The notes: generated by a model from the sequence alone, not told the origin. A stretch of DNA of 64,000 nt from UM-FILTER-47-13 sp964445195 (GCA_964445195.1 CAYUKA010000006.1:36724-100723); one strand, 5' to 3'. Numbered from the stretch's first letter, positions 52,937 through 62,280 are shown. A program made the numbers and translations.

Positions 52937-53048
52937 GCTCGTTTCTCCTGGAAAGTGAAAGGGAACAGTCCCCAGCGCTGTTCTCACTCTTTCATTTTAG
53001 CAATGTTTCGTAAAATTTTCGTAAAACGCCATATAAAATTGCAGGCGC

Positions 53049-53591
53049 TCACGCCAACAGCCCCGCCAAATCGCGCCAGCCGAAACAAATCTCGCGGGCC
53101 TTCAGAGATCCGATTTCAACCACCTGTTTCCCGCAGCGCTCCGCCCCCATCGCTTTATAAAAAGCAACCGCTCTGATGTTTTTCTCCATAGCCCACAGGC
53201 ACAACGAACCATGTTTCATTTCCCGCAAACGGCACGCCGCAGCCCTTAAAAGCGCCGTCCCCATACCCTGCCTGTAATAATCCGCCAGCAAATATAATCC
53301 ATATATTTCTGCTGAATAAAGGGGCCGAATCGGCGAACTACCGGGTGGCGGCGTCTTCAGCTTGCCAAAACTGACAAACCCCACCGGCACATCCCCATCG
53401 GCTATGGCGAGTAACACACCGCTTTCCGGGATATCAAGCCACCTCTGCCATTGTTGCAAGCGATCGGTTTCTGATGGGGCGCCTAAAGCGCCTTGATCAG
53501 GGAGCCAATCATAGGAATCGCGCCAAGCCTGCGCATGAATCCGCGCCAGCGCCGGGATATCGTCAGATGTAACGGGGCGTATGGTCAACAT
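53049..53591 (-). CDS. GNAT-family N-acetyltransferase
   Basis: A 180-residue protein. LTIRPVTSDDIPALARIHAQAWRDSY is the usual N-terminal strand-helix pair, YLLADYYRQGMGTALLRAAACRLR is the acetyl-CoA loop (Q-G-M-G-T-A), and LWAMEKNIRAVAFYKAMGAERCG is the last conserved block. The acceptor is unknown. It directly follows the stop of the preceding gene (53592) with no spacer and is probably co-transcribed with the two small paralogs upstream. Confidence 0.88.
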   Translation of the reverse strand: MLTIRPVTSDDIPALARIHAQAWRDSYDWLPDQGALGAPSETDRLQQWQRWLDIPESGVLLAIADGDVPVGFVSFGKLKTPPPGSSPIRPLYSAEIYGLYLLADYYRQGMGTALLRAAACRLREMKHGSLCLWAMEKNIRAVAFYKAMGAERCGKQVVEIGSLKAREICFGWRDLAGLLA

Positions 53592-53870
53592 TCAGGGCTT
53601 ATACAAAGATAACGGCGAATTGCTATAGAGCCCTTTGACAAACGGTCCTTTACCGGCAACGGTATTATCAACATGCTGCGCCAGCATTTTTTTCGCCGCC
53701 TCTACACTCACCTGCACAATGTAATCTTTCTCGGCGATCCGGATAACGCCGAATTCTTCGTCAATGTCTTGTGCCGCAAGGTTAAATTGTTCGCGGACAT
53801 CCGACACATCGGGCTCGGCCGCCGTATCGCCGCGGTCCCAGCCGTGAATGTTCATCATCGCGTAAGACAT
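53592..53870 (-). CDS. unknown 92-residue protein, tandem paralog A
   Basis: MSYAMMNIHGWDRGDTAAEPDVSD opens the protein. It aligns with paralog B (53906) along its length: WDRGDTAAEPDVSDVREQFNLAAQDI against WDRGEAADEPTVKDVCETFNLAAVDI, and AKKMLAQHVDNTVAGKGP against AKKMLAAHIDNIMAGKGP. Mixed alpha/beta character. AAGGAGAGCG precedes the ATG. No family recognised; the gene pair clearly arose by duplication. Confidence 0.7.
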   Translation of the reverse strand: MSYAMMNIHGWDRGDTAAEPDVSDVREQFNLAAQDIDEEFGVIRIAEKDYIVQVSVEAAKKMLAQHVDNTVAGKGPFVKGLYSNSPLSLYKP

Positions 53871-53905
53871 GATCGCTCTCCTTGTTCGACTGACCAGTCC
53901 TGAGC

Positions 53906-54187
53906 CTAGGGAAATGAGATCGGTCTCGGCCGGGACAGCGTATCCGGTCCCTGTACAGCCGGGCCCTTACCGGCCATAATATTGTCGATATGGGCCGCCA
54001 GCATTTTCTTGGCCCCGGCGGCGGTCACCATCACGGTGTAACGGCCGGGCTCCATGGCGACAACGCCGAACTCACGCTGGATATCGACCGCCGCAAGGTT
54101 AAAGGTTTCACAGACATCCTTGACGGTCGGTTCATCGGCTGCCTCGCCGCGATCCCAGTCGCTGATCGTCATTTTGAGATAAGGCAT
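53906..54187 (-). CDS. unknown 93-residue protein, tandem paralog B
   Basis: It starts MPYLKMTISDWDRGE behind AGGGGGAGC; the frame is open to 54352. It shares the whole plan of paralog A, including a central FGVVAMEPGRYTVMV strand pair and a conserved AAGAKKMLAAHIDN helix. The C-terminal 12 residues differ. It lies 35 bp upstream of paralog A in the same direction. Confidence 0.7.
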   Translation of the reverse strand: MPYLKMTISDWDRGEAADEPTVKDVCETFNLAAVDIQREFGVVAMEPGRYTVMVTAAGAKKMLAAHIDNIMAGKGPAVQGPDTLSRPRPISFP

Positions 54188-54302
54188 GATGCTCCCCCTT
54201 CCTGTTTTATGTTTAAAGGCTAAAACGGGCTTCACGATAACAAAAAAAACGGGGACGGACCAGCGGCGAATCATACCGCCATGCGCCTTCCGTAAAGCCG
54301 CC

Positions 54303-54977
54303 TTACTGCACCGCCGGCTTGTGCATATCCTCAAGGGCGAGATCAATCGCATGCAGCATATTGACCGTGCCCTGCATCAGCCCTTTGCCGTGGCTCCAGA
54401 TATACGGCCCGGCCTCGATAAACCCGGCCCCGGCCTGCACGTAATAAGCCGCGTAATCATTACTGACCGGCCCCTCGATCACCGCCGGCAGGTCGGTCAG
54501 CACCGTCCAGAATTTCAGGATCCCGGCATCGGGCAACGTCTCCCCGCCGGTGCCGAAAGTGACAAAATCAACCCCGGCATCATAGGATGCCGCCGCCGCT
54601 TCGTTCGACAAGCCGCAGGCCACACCGACAAGCCCGGCCTCGCCGAACAGCGCCCGCGCCGCCGCGACTTTATCCGGGTCATCGACCAGCACGCCATCAG
54701 CCTCGATCTCCTGCGCGCATTCAGGACTGCCGCGGAAAACCGCCGCGATACCGTTATCGCGTGCCTGCGCCAGCAGCACAGCCGCCGCAGCCTTAAAGGC
54801 CGGGTCGCTTTCATCGCCGCTGACCTCCAGCGCATGCATGTTCTTTTCGTAAGCAGAACCGTTAATCACGAAAAAGACCTGGCGCAGATCGCGCATCAGC
54901 ACATCGGGCGCGAGATCCGGGCCCAGCCGCAGCCATAGGCCGCAGGGCGGCGCGCCTTTTCTGATCGCTTTATTCAT
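54303..54977 (-). CDS. thiamine-phosphate synthase-fold protein (ThiE/TenI-like)
   Basis: About 224 residues from MNKAIRKGAPP; the frame is open to 55028. A TIM-barrel pattern resembling TMP synthase is visible: AQARDNGIAAVFRG, EADGVLVDDPDKVAAARALFG, LVGVACGLSNEAAAASYDAGVDFVTFG, and IEAGPYIW. The H-L-G-Q-x-D motif of true ThiE is replaced by VLVDDPDK, so catalysis of thiamine phosphate formation is doubtful. No thiamine genes are near. It may be a TenI-like or orphan relative. Confidence 0.6.
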   Translation of the reverse strand: MNKAIRKGAPPCGLWLRLGPDLAPDVLMRDLRQVFFVINGSAYEKNMHALEVSGDESDPAFKAAAAVLLAQARDNGIAAVFRGSPECAQEIEADGVLVDDPDKVAAARALFGEAGLVGVACGLSNEAAAASYDAGVDFVTFGTGGETLPDAGILKFWTVLTDLPAVIEGPVSNDYAAYYVQAGAGFIEAGPYIWSHGKGLMQGTVNMLHAIDLALEDMHKPAVQ

Positions 54978-55069
54978 AGGTCTTTTACCGGTTGCCTTAT
55001 TTGCCAGATTATTATAACAAGTAACCACTATTTGAAATGGGATTCAACAGTTGAAAAGGAAGACGGGTT

Positions 55070-55420
55070 ATGAGGAAAGGGATTGTATTAGCCGCTTTTG
55101 CGCTCGCGTGCACAGGCTTGATAGCAAAGCCTCAGATTGACAGGCTTACGGAACGCTATAACAGAATGACCTACGAAGATGTCGTGCCTTATTCAGACAT
55201 GGCGATCGACATTCCTGTTTGCCTCACAGACCGGGAGGAATTCGAGTTTGTGAGCAATAGCCGCTATCTGCCGGCCGGGGAAGAATGGCTGACACAATAT
55301 GATTTCTCGATGGAGGAACTAAATATAACAGTCGCAGAACGCGACCCTGAATGCGCTGCAAGAACCAGCAGAATGATCGCATCGAACAAAGCGGCCGCTC
55401 TGCATGCACAAAACGGCTAA
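55070..55420 (+). CDS. unknown exported 116-residue protein
   Basis: MRKGIVLAAFALACTGLIAKPQ is a signal peptide or membrane anchor. The rest is soluble and acidic, with a Cys pair that could bridge (IPVCLTDREE and RDPECAARTS). No family recognised. It lies between the divergent ThiE-like gene and guaB, which is convergent. Confidence 0.55.
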   Translation: MRKGIVLAAFALACTGLIAKPQIDRLTERYNRMTYEDVVPYSDMAIDIPVCLTDREEFEFVSNSRYLPAGEEWLTQYDFSMEELNITVAERDPECAARTSRMIASNKAAALHAQNG

Positions 55421-55468
55421 CGGATTACGCCCCCGTAATAAAACCTGTAATAAAATGAGTAAGAGCGT

Positions 55469-56962
55469 CTAATCCTTGACCCGGTAATTGGGCGCTTCCT
55501 GCGTGACCGTTACGTCATGGACGTGGCTTTCGCGGTAGCCGGCGGCGCTCATCTTCATAAATTCGGCCTTGCGCTTCATCTCATCGACGGTCCGGCAGCC
55601 GGTATAGCCCATCGCCGCGCGCAGCCCGCCAACCATCTGGTGCAGCACGTTCCCGACCGGCCCCTTGTAAGGCACGCGACCCTCAATCCCTTCCGGCACC
55701 AGCTTTTGCGATTCGCTGACCCCGGCCTGGAAATAACGGTCGGCGGAGCCGCGCATCATCGCGCCGACGCTGCCCATACCGCGGTAGGATTTATAGGAGC
55801 GGCCCTGGTAGAGGATCACCTCGCCCGGCGCTTCGTCGGTGCCGGCGAAAATGCCGCCCATCATCACGCAATCGGCACCGGCGGCGATCGCCTTGGCAAA
55901 ATCGCCGGAATATTTGATACCGCCATCGGCAATCACCGGAATGCCTTTTTTCGCACAGGCCGATGCGACATCCATAATGGCTGTCAGTTGCGGCACACCG
56001 ACCCCGGCGACCACGCGCGTCGTGCAGATCGAGCCCGGCCCGATCCCGACCTTGACCGCATCGGCCCCGGCATCGATCAGCGCCCTGGCCGCATCGGCGG
56101 TAGCGATATTGCCGGCAATAACCTGCAGCTTGTTCGATTTGACCTCGTTACGGATTCTCTTGACCGTCTCGAGCACATTTTGCGAATGGCCGTGCGCCGT
56201 ATCGACGACAACGACATCCAGCCCAGCCTCGGCCATCATTTCCGCCCGTTCGAAGGCGGTATTGCCGGTCCCGACCGCCGCCCCGGCAAGCAGGCGGCCC
56301 TGCTCGTCCTTGCTGGCATGCGGGTACAGGGCCGATTTCTCAATATCCTTGACCGTCACCAGCCCGATACAACGTTCGGCCTCATCGACGACCAGCAGTT
56401 TTTCAATCCGGTGTTTGTGCAGCAGCCGCTTGGCCTCTTCCTTGTCGACCGCCGCGCCGCTGACCGTCACCAGCTTCTCGGCGGTCATCAGTTCGCGTAC
56501 CGGCTGGTCCATATTCTCGGCAAAGCGCACGTCACGGTTGGTCAGGATCCCGGCCAGCCGCCCGTCCTCTTCAGTCACCGGGATACCGGAAATCCTGTAA
56601 TGATCCATCAGTTCCAGCGCTTCGCCCAGCGTCGCATGCGGGCGGATGGTGATCGGGTTGACGACCATGCCGGACTCAAAGCGCTTGACCTTCTGGATTT
56701 CCGCCGCCTGCTCCGCGGCGCTCATATTGCGGTGAATGATGCCAAGCCCGCCGGCCTGGGCCATGGCAATCGCCATCTCCGCCGCCGTCACCGTGTCCAT
56801 CGCCGCCGAGAGCACGGGGATGTTCAGCGCAATGCTCCCGGTCAGTTTTGTCTTTGTGTCCGCATCATTGGGATGGATTTCCGAGGCCGCCGGCACCAGC
56901 AGCACGTCATCAAAAGTCAGGCCGTCCCGAATTTGTGTTTTGGCAGGCATTTTGGCAGGCAT
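55469..56962 (-). CDS. guaB: IMP dehydrogenase
   Basis: A 497-residue enzyme. TFDDVLLVPAASEIHPND opens the barrel, two CBS domains occupy about residues 100-215, the catalytic Cys loop is GIGPGSICTTRVVAGVGVPQ, and YRGMGSVGAM is the mobile flap region. It converts IMP to XMP, the step before GuaA. The start MPAKMPAKTQ contains a duplicated MPAK; the first ATG follows GAGGAG. Confidence 0.97.
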   Translation of the reverse strand: MPAKMPAKTQIRDGLTFDDVLLVPAASEIHPNDADTKTKLTGSIALNIPVLSAAMDTVTAAEMAIAMAQAGGLGIIHRNMSAAEQAAEIQKVKRFESGMVVNPITIRPHATLGEALELMDHYRISGIPVTEEDGRLAGILTNRDVRFAENMDQPVRELMTAEKLVTVSGAAVDKEEAKRLLHKHRIEKLLVVDEAERCIGLVTVKDIEKSALYPHASKDEQGRLLAGAAVGTGNTAFERAEMMAEAGLDVVVVDTAHGHSQNVLETVKRIRNEVKSNKLQVIAGNIATADAARALIDAGADAVKVGIGPGSICTTRVVAGVGVPQLTAIMDVASACAKKGIPVIADGGIKYSGDFAKAIAAGADCVMMGGIFAGTDEAPGEVILYQGRSYKSYRGMGSVGAMMRGSADRYFQAGVSESQKLVPEGIEGRVPYKGPVGNVLHQMVGGLRAAMGYTGCRTVDEMKRKAEFMKMSAAGYRESHVHDVTVTQEAPNYRVKD

Positions 56963-57047
56963 GGCGTCAAACTCCTCTTGCGTTTCCCCGCAGGGCGAAT
57001 TTGACGCTTATTGCTATACAAAAACAGAGTAAAAAGCCAGACCTTTT

Positions 57048-57686
57048 TTAATTGCTTTCAGGAACGCGCGCCGGCGGTAAGGCATGTTTTTTGGCGGCAA
57101 AACTGTAGAGATTGGCAAAGCTGTTCATCTTGCCGAACATCCGGGCGCTGAAAATGCGCCCTTCAGCGCCGAAATGACCGATCATCACCGCGCCGATAAA
57201 ACTGAGCGCCGTCTGGGTCAGCCGGTAATCCTTCTCGGCAATATGATTTTGCGCCCAGCGGGCAACACGGGGAAAGTCCATCAGCGACACAGCGGTATAA
57301 ACCGTAAAATTCGCAGCGACCTTGTAAATACCGGGGTCCTGTATAATATTTGTCAGCGCTTCGCCCTGCAGGGGATTGGCAGGATCCAGCCCGTAATGCG
57401 CCGCAAGATGCGCCGCCTCGCCGCCGCCCAGCGCCGCGACGGAAAACAGCCCGGTCAGGCCCATCAGGTTGCCGATATCAAACCGGCCGCGCAATAAATG
57501 GCGCGAAATGAAATTCGGGCCACTGACATCGGCAATCATCACGCCCAATGCCGAAAGAGCCAACCCGCCAAGCAGCAGGTCCAGGCGCCCGGTCGGCAGG
57601 TAATCGTGGGCCACGAAAAGACCGCCCGCTGCCAGCGCCATTCCTGGGCCGTAGCAGCGAATGTAATTAAACAGCGGCGTCAGCAT
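57048..57686 (-). CDS. unknown membrane protein
   Basis: A 212-residue protein with at least three hydrophobic segments (GPGMALAAGGLFVAHDYL, LLLGGLALSALGVMIADV, LMGLTGLFSVAALGGGEAAHL) and a helical C-terminal half (LTQTALSFIGAVMIGHFG). No family recognised. It stands alone between guaB and rlmE, with AT-rich spacers on both sides and no clear ribosome site. Confidence 0.55.
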   Translation of the reverse strand: MLTPLFNYIRCYGPGMALAAGGLFVAHDYLPTGRLDLLLGGLALSALGVMIADVSGPNFISRHLLRGRFDIGNLMGLTGLFSVAALGGGEAAHLAAHYGLDPANPLQGEALTNIIQDPGIYKVAANFTVYTAVSLMDFPRVARWAQNHIAEKDYRLTQTALSFIGAVMIGHFGAEGRIFSARMFGKMNSFANLYSFAAKKHALPPARVPESN

Positions 57687-57827
57687 AAGCCACGGTTACC
57701 ATAAGAGAAACAGCTTGTAAATATGTATAGTGAAAGCCGTTATGACTTTATTTTTGATATCCCTGCCCCTGCGTAAAGAGAGCTGTGCCAGGACGCCGGC
57801 CGCTATGCCCGCGCGTCAGGTTTTATA

Positions 57828-58481
57828 TCAGCCACCGTGAAAGCCGGTCGCGATCACATATTGTTCGGCGCTCTCCTTGCGGCTGGCCGGCGGCTTGATA
57901 TGGCGCACCGTCTTGAAGTCCTGCTTCATCCGCGCCAGTAATTCATGCTGGGCGCCGCCCTGGAACACCTTGGCCACAAACGCCCCGCCGGGCTTGAGAA
58001 TGTCGGCGGCAAACTCGTAAGCGGCCTCGACCAGCGCCATAATCCGCAAATGATCGGTGCTTTTGTGGCCGGTCGTGTTGGCCGCCATATCGGACAGGAC
58101 CAGGTCGGCGCCGCCGCCTAAGGCCATGATCAGCGCTTCCGGAGCATCATCATCCATAAAATCCATCTGCAACGCCGTCACGCCGGGCAGCGGGTCCATC
58201 GCCAGCAGGTCGAGCGCCACCACCTTTTCCGCCCCTTTCTCCACCGCCACCTGGCACCAGCCGCCAGGGGCCGCACCAAGATCGACCACCGTCATGCCAG
58301 GCTGCAGCAGGCCGAGCTTTTCGTCAATCTCCCGCAATTTGAAGGCGGCGCGGGAGCGGTAACCGAGCCGCTGCGCTTCCTGCACATACGGATCGTTGAG
58401 CTGCCGCCGCAGCCAGCGCGTCGAGGAGGCTTTGCGCCGCCGCGCGGTCTTAACATTCTGGGTTGGTTTTTTGCGGCTCAT
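57828..58481 (-). CDS. rlmE: 23S rRNA (uridine-2'-O-)-methyltransferase
   Basis: A 217-residue FtsJ-type methyltransferase. The basic N-terminus is followed by SRAAFKLREIDEKLGLLQPG with the catalytic Lys, VVDLGAAPGGWCQVA (SAM loop), DLVLSDMAANTTGH with the catalytic Asp, and GGAFVAKVFQGG with the second catalytic Lys. It methylates U2552 of 23S rRNA in E. coli. Confidence 0.95.
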   Translation of the reverse strand: MSRKKPTQNVKTARRRKASSTRWLRRQLNDPYVQEAQRLGYRSRAAFKLREIDEKLGLLQPGMTVVDLGAAPGGWCQVAVEKGAEKVVALDLLAMDPLPGVTALQMDFMDDDAPEALIMALGGGADLVLSDMAANTTGHKSTDHLRIMALVEAAYEFAADILKPGGAFVAKVFQGGAQHELLARMKQDFKTVRHIKPPASRKESAEQYVIATGFHGG

Positions 58482-58510
58482 CGTGTCGCTCCCCGGTATG
58501 TGACGGTCGC

Positions 58511-58858
58511 TTACAAGACCATGAAAATTGTCGATACGGTAAAGGCGAAAAAATAAACCGTAATCGCCACCGCCATAAATACGATACGCTTCGTACGGCG
58601 CGAAAAATGCGCCAGTACCAAAAACAGGGCCATGATCACGCTATAGACAATCAGGCCCCGCGGATACAGCGCGCTGTCCATCAGCGGCAGGTAGCCGGTT
58701 GGATAGCCGGTCATCGTGATCAGTTCCACCTGCGTGCGCATGGTGAAAATACAGGCGAAGATCAATGCCATCGTTTTCCAGCGGTGCTGCGGATGCACCG
58801 CGAACCAGCCGACCGGCAGCCATAGCAGATCAATCCATTGATAGATCAGTCCTGTCAT
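58511..58858 (-). CDS. unknown small membrane protein
   Basis: A 115-residue protein with about three transmembrane segments (MALIFACIFTMRTQVELITM, RGLIVYSVIMALFLVLAHF, IVFMAVAITVYFFAFTVSTIF). No motif was recognised. It lies 29 bp upstream of rlmE on the same strand and may be co-transcribed; it is divergent from the M48 protease gene. Confidence 0.6.
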   Translation of the reverse strand: MTGLIYQWIDLLWLPVGWFAVHPQHRWKTMALIFACIFTMRTQVELITMTGYPTGYLPLMDSALYPRGLIVYSVIMALFLVLAHFSRRTKRIVFMAVAITVYFFAFTVSTIFMVL

Positions 58859-58888
58859 ACTATTTTAATAAAGCACCTGTTTTTGAAC

Positions 58889-60292
58889 ATGAAAGCCCCT
58901 TTGATGAATCATAGCCGTTTTCCCCGCCGGATCAAAAGGATAATCCTGCTTCTGTGCGGTACCGGCATGCTGTTAGCCGGGCTGTTAGCCGCCGGCGCTA
59001 TCGCCCAGAACAACCAGCGCCCGGTGATTATACGCGATACCGAGATCGAAACGACCCTCAAAACATGGTCCGAACCGGTGATCCGCGCCGCCGAACTGGA
59101 GCCGGAGGCGATCAATATCATTCTCGTGCAAAACCCGAACATTAACGCCTTTGTCGCCGGGGGGCCGAACATTTTCCTGTATACCGGCTTGCTGCAACGC
59201 GCCGAAAGCCCGGCTGAGGTGATCGGTGTGATCGCCCACGAACTCGGACACATCCGCGGCGGACACCTGGTCCGGGCACGCGGCGCGCTGGAAACCGCCT
59301 CTTATGAAAGCCTGCTCGGGACAATTCTCGGTATTGGCGCCGCAGTGCTTACCGGCGAGGGCGGGCTGGCCGGAGCGATTATCGCCGGCTCGCAATCCTC
59401 AGCCGTTGGCCGCTATCTGGCTTTCAGCCGGGTGCAGGAATCAAGTGCCGATCAGGCCGCTCTCGATTACATGAAAAAGGCCGGCATGGACCCGGAAGGG
59501 CTGGTCACCTTCATGCAAAAGCTTGAGGACCAGGAATTGCTGCCGGCCTCGCAGCAGAGCGAATATGTCCGCACCCACCCGCTGACCCGCGACCGGGTGG
59601 CGGCGCTGGAAGCCGGACACGATCATTCCCCGCACAAAGGTGTGGCCAAGCCGCCGGAATGGGCGGAGCAGCATCGCCGCATGCAGGCCAAGCTGACCGG
59701 TTTCATCAGTCCGGAGCAGGTCGAGTGGCAATATGATACCCGTGACACCAGTATCGCCGCTGAATATGCCCGCGCCATCGCCCTATACCGCCAGAACCGG
59801 GTTGACGGCTCGCTGGAAAAAATCGATGCGCTGATAGCGCGCGAGCCGGACAACCCTTACTTTACCGAGCTAAAAGGCCAGATGCTGGTTGATTACGGCC
59901 GTGTCGCCGCAGCGCTGCCCTATTACCGCCGCGCTGTTGAAGCCCGCCCCGATGCGGCGCTGATCCGCACCGCCTATGCCCATGCCCTGATCGAATCAGC
60001 CGGCGAGAATAACCAGAGCCAGTTGCAGGAAGCCATCGGCCATCTTGAACGCGCCGTACGGGATGAACGGCGTTCCACCCGTATCCAGCGCCTTTTGGCT
60101 ACGGCTCACGGCCGGCTTGGACAGGATGCGCTGGCGCGGCTGCATCTGGCCGAGGAAGCCCTGCTGAAAAATGATATCCCCTATGCGCGCCAGCAGGCCG
60201 GGATCGCGCTGGCCGGCCTGGAAGAAAATTCCCGCCCCTGGCTGCGGGCGCAGGATATCCTGAACTTTATCGAACAGGTCAAGGATAATTAA
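58889..60292 (+). CDS. M48 metalloprotease with TPR repeats (BepA/YfgC type)
   Basis: About 467 residues from MKAPLMNHSRFP; the frame is open to 58838. A signal peptide ends near AIA-QN. The M48 domain has AGGPNIFLYTGLL, VIAHELGHIRGGH with the zinc HExxH, and RVQESSADQAALDYM with the third ligand. From about residue 290 several TPR-like helical pairs follow. BepA proteins assist or degrade outer-membrane proteins such as LptD in the periplasm. The two DsbA-like proteins encoded next fit an envelope-folding group. Confidence 0.9.
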   Translation: MKAPLMNHSRFPRRIKRIILLLCGTGMLLAGLLAAGAIAQNNQRPVIIRDTEIETTLKTWSEPVIRAAELEPEAINIILVQNPNINAFVAGGPNIFLYTGLLQRAESPAEVIGVIAHELGHIRGGHLVRARGALETASYESLLGTILGIGAAVLTGEGGLAGAIIAGSQSSAVGRYLAFSRVQESSADQAALDYMKKAGMDPEGLVTFMQKLEDQELLPASQQSEYVRTHPLTRDRVAALEAGHDHSPHKGVAKPPEWAEQHRRMQAKLTGFISPEQVEWQYDTRDTSIAAEYARAIALYRQNRVDGSLEKIDALIAREPDNPYFTELKGQMLVDYGRVAAALPYYRRAVEARPDAALIRTAYAHALIESAGENNQSQLQEAIGHLERAVRDERRSTRIQRLLATAHGRLGQDALARLHLAEEALLKNDIPYARQQAGIALAGLEENSRPWLRAQDILNFIEQVKDN

Positions 60293-60396
60293 GGGATAAG
60301 CAAGGATAAATAGGCCGGGCTGCCTTTTTGCCGTTTGCCAGCCGCCGCGAAAAAATCATAAAATGAAAGAACTGTTTAATTAAAGGAGACGCGATC

Positions 60397-61155
60397 GTGA
60401 CATTTCCCGTTAAACCGCTTTTAGGGGCAGCCGCCCTGGCGCTTGTGATAACCGGCGCGGCCGCATTCATGAGTCCCGGGCCACAGGCGAGCGAGACACT
60501 GGATTCCGAACAGGTCCGCGCGATCGTCAAGGAATATCTTGAGGAACACCCGGAAATCGTCATCGAAGCGATTGAGTCTTACCAGGAGCGGCGCGAGGAA
60601 ATCGAGGCCCGGACCTTTAAAGAAAACTTCGAGGAGTACCGTGAATTCCTGCACGCTGACGGCTTGCCTTATATCGGCAACCCGGACGGCGATGTCATCA
60701 TTGTCGAGTTTTTCGATTATAATTGCGGTTTCTGTAAACGGGCGCTCGACGATATCAACAAGCTGGTTGCAAAAGACGACCAGATTAAAGTGATCTTCAA
60801 GGAAATGCCGATTTTGAGCGAATCCTCGGCAGAAGCGGCACGCTTTGCCATGGCCGCCCACCGGCAGGGTCAGTATTTCGCCTATCACCAGGCGCTGATG
60901 GAATTTCGCGGCAATAAAACCACGCAGGCGCTTGAGAAGATCGGTACCGATCTCGGGCTTGATCTTGAACAGCTGCGCCGCGATGCCGAGTCAACCGAAG
61001 TGCGCCGCGAAATCGAGCGCAGCCTGGCCCTGTCGCGCCGCCTTGGCATTCGCGGCACACCGGCCTTTATCATCGGTGATGTTCTGGCCCCCGGCTATAT
61101 GACGCACCAGGCCATGCAAAAACTTGTCGACGACGTCCGCGATGATCAGGGATAA
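60397..61155 (+). CDS. DsbA-family thioredoxin-like protein 1
   Basis: A 252-residue protein starting with GTG after AAAGGAGA. An N-terminal signal or anchor (ALALVITGAAAF) is followed by a coiled segment rich in Glu, then the DsbA fold with VEFFDYNCGFCKRALDD (C-G-F-C) and the cis-Pro loop GIRGTPAFIIGD. The helical insert is of the Com1/BdbD-like type. It oxidises or isomerises periplasmic thiols. The stop lies inside the next, related gene. Confidence 0.9.
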   Translation: MTFPVKPLLGAAALALVITGAAAFMSPGPQASETLDSEQVRAIVKEYLEEHPEIVIEAIESYQERREEIEARTFKENFEEYREFLHADGLPYIGNPDGDVIIVEFFDYNCGFCKRALDDINKLVAKDDQIKVIFKEMPILSESSAEAARFAMAAHRQGQYFAYHQALMEFRGNKTTQALEKIGTDLGLDLEQLRRDAESTEVRREIERSLALSRRLGIRGTPAFIIGDVLAPGYMTHQAMQKLVDDVRDDQG

Positions 61156-61768
61156 GCGCTCTTTATTACTGATCGGCCTGTATACCGTTATCGCGATTGT
61201 CGCGGCACTGGTGATTTACCGCGCCTGGACGGTCGAGAAGTTCCGCGGCCAGATGTACACCACGGCGCTGAACCAGTATGTCGGCCCGGCTGAATCGGAA
61301 CGAGTGATTGTTGAGTTTCTCGATTACCGCTGCAGCTATTGCCGCATCATTCACCCGGTTATTGAAGAGGTGCGCGCCCGCAATCCCGACGTCAAGATCA
61401 TCTACCGTCATTACCCGGTCTTCGGCCGCCCGTCGGTGATCGAGGCGCAGGTGGCGCTGGCGGCCGGCATACAGGGCAAGTTCGAGGAGGCGCACAAGGC
61501 CCTGATCAGCCGCGAAGAACCCATCACCGACCGCGAGATCGAAAGCCTTGCCTTCACGCTCGGCCTTGATGTTGACCGTTTCCGCCGTGATATGAAAGGC
61601 CCGGAGATCGGCTATATGCTGCTGGAAACGCTGGATGCCGCCGAGGTGCTCGGCATACGGTCAACCCCGACTTTCCTGGTCGGCGATATTGTATTCAGTA
61701 TGCAGGACGGCATGCCGACAGCCGAAACCTTCGAGCAGTTGCTCGCGGACGCTTACGGCGATGACTGA
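61142..61768 (+). CDS. DsbA-family thioredoxin-like protein 2, membrane-anchored
   Basis: A 208-residue protein from MIRDKRSLLLIGLYTVIAIV, an uncleaved membrane anchor. The active site is VEFLDYRCSYCRIIHPV (C-S-Y-C) and the cis-Pro loop is GIRSTPTFLVGD. It overlaps the preceding DsbA gene by 14 nt and aroQ by 8 nt, so all three are translated together. The different dipeptides between the cysteines (GF and SY) suggest different redox potentials. Confidence 0.88.
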   Translation: MIRDKRSLLLIGLYTVIAIVAALVIYRAWTVEKFRGQMYTTALNQYVGPAESERVIVEFLDYRCSYCRIIHPVIEEVRARNPDVKIIYRHYPVFGRPSVIEAQVALAAGIQGKFEEAHKALISREEPITDREIESLAFTLGLDVDRFRRDMKGPEIGYMLLETLDAAEVLGIRSTPTFLVGDIVFSMQDGMPTAETFEQLLADAYGDD

Positions 61769-62198
61769 TATCCTGATCCTGAACGGCCCGAACCTGAACA
61801 TGCTCGGCCGCCGCGATCCGGCACTTTACGGCCATGAGACGCTGGAAGATATCGGCAAGCTGTGCGCGGAAACAGCGCAGGCGCATGATCTGGGCGTTGA
61901 TTTCCGCCAGTCCAACCATGAAGGTGAACTGGTCACATGGGTACAGGACGCGCTGGATACACCGCTCGCCGGCCTGATTATTAATGCCGGCGCTTACACC
62001 CACACTTCGATTGCCCTGTATGATGCGCTGGAATTGTTAACCGTGCCGGTGGTCGAAGTCCATCTCAGCGAACCGCAAAGCCGCGAACCGTTCCGCCATG
62101 TCTCTTATATTGAGCCGCTGGCCGCCCACAGAATCGCCGGCAAAGGCGCGCAGGGCTATGCCGAAGCCGTAACATGGCTGGCGGATAACCGCGTGTAA
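61761..62198 (+). CDS. aroQ: 3-dehydroquinate dehydratase, type II
   Basis: A 145-residue enzyme starting MTDILILNGPNLNMLGRRDPALYG, with the catalytic Tyr in this block, then FRQSNHEGELVTWVQ, GLIINAGAYTHTSIAL with the catalytic His region, and VEVHLSEPQSREPFRH. It removes water from dehydroquinate in the shikimate pathway. Linkage to accB is common in alphaproteobacteria. Confidence 0.96.
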   Translation: MTDILILNGPNLNMLGRRDPALYGHETLEDIGKLCAETAQAHDLGVDFRQSNHEGELVTWVQDALDTPLAGLIINAGAYTHTSIALYDALELLTVPVVEVHLSEPQSREPFRHVSYIEPLAAHRIAGKGAQGYAEAVTWLADNRV

Positions 62199-62280
62199 AC
62201 AGACAGACGAGGCTTTGACTTTTGTACGAAAAGTCTATAATCAGGGGGCTTCTTGAGTGAAATAAAGGGCGCTTTACCAT

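Noticed and set aside
55517..57004. 495-residue plus-strand open frame
   Set aside because: Antisense to guaB, which has complete IMP dehydrogenase motifs.
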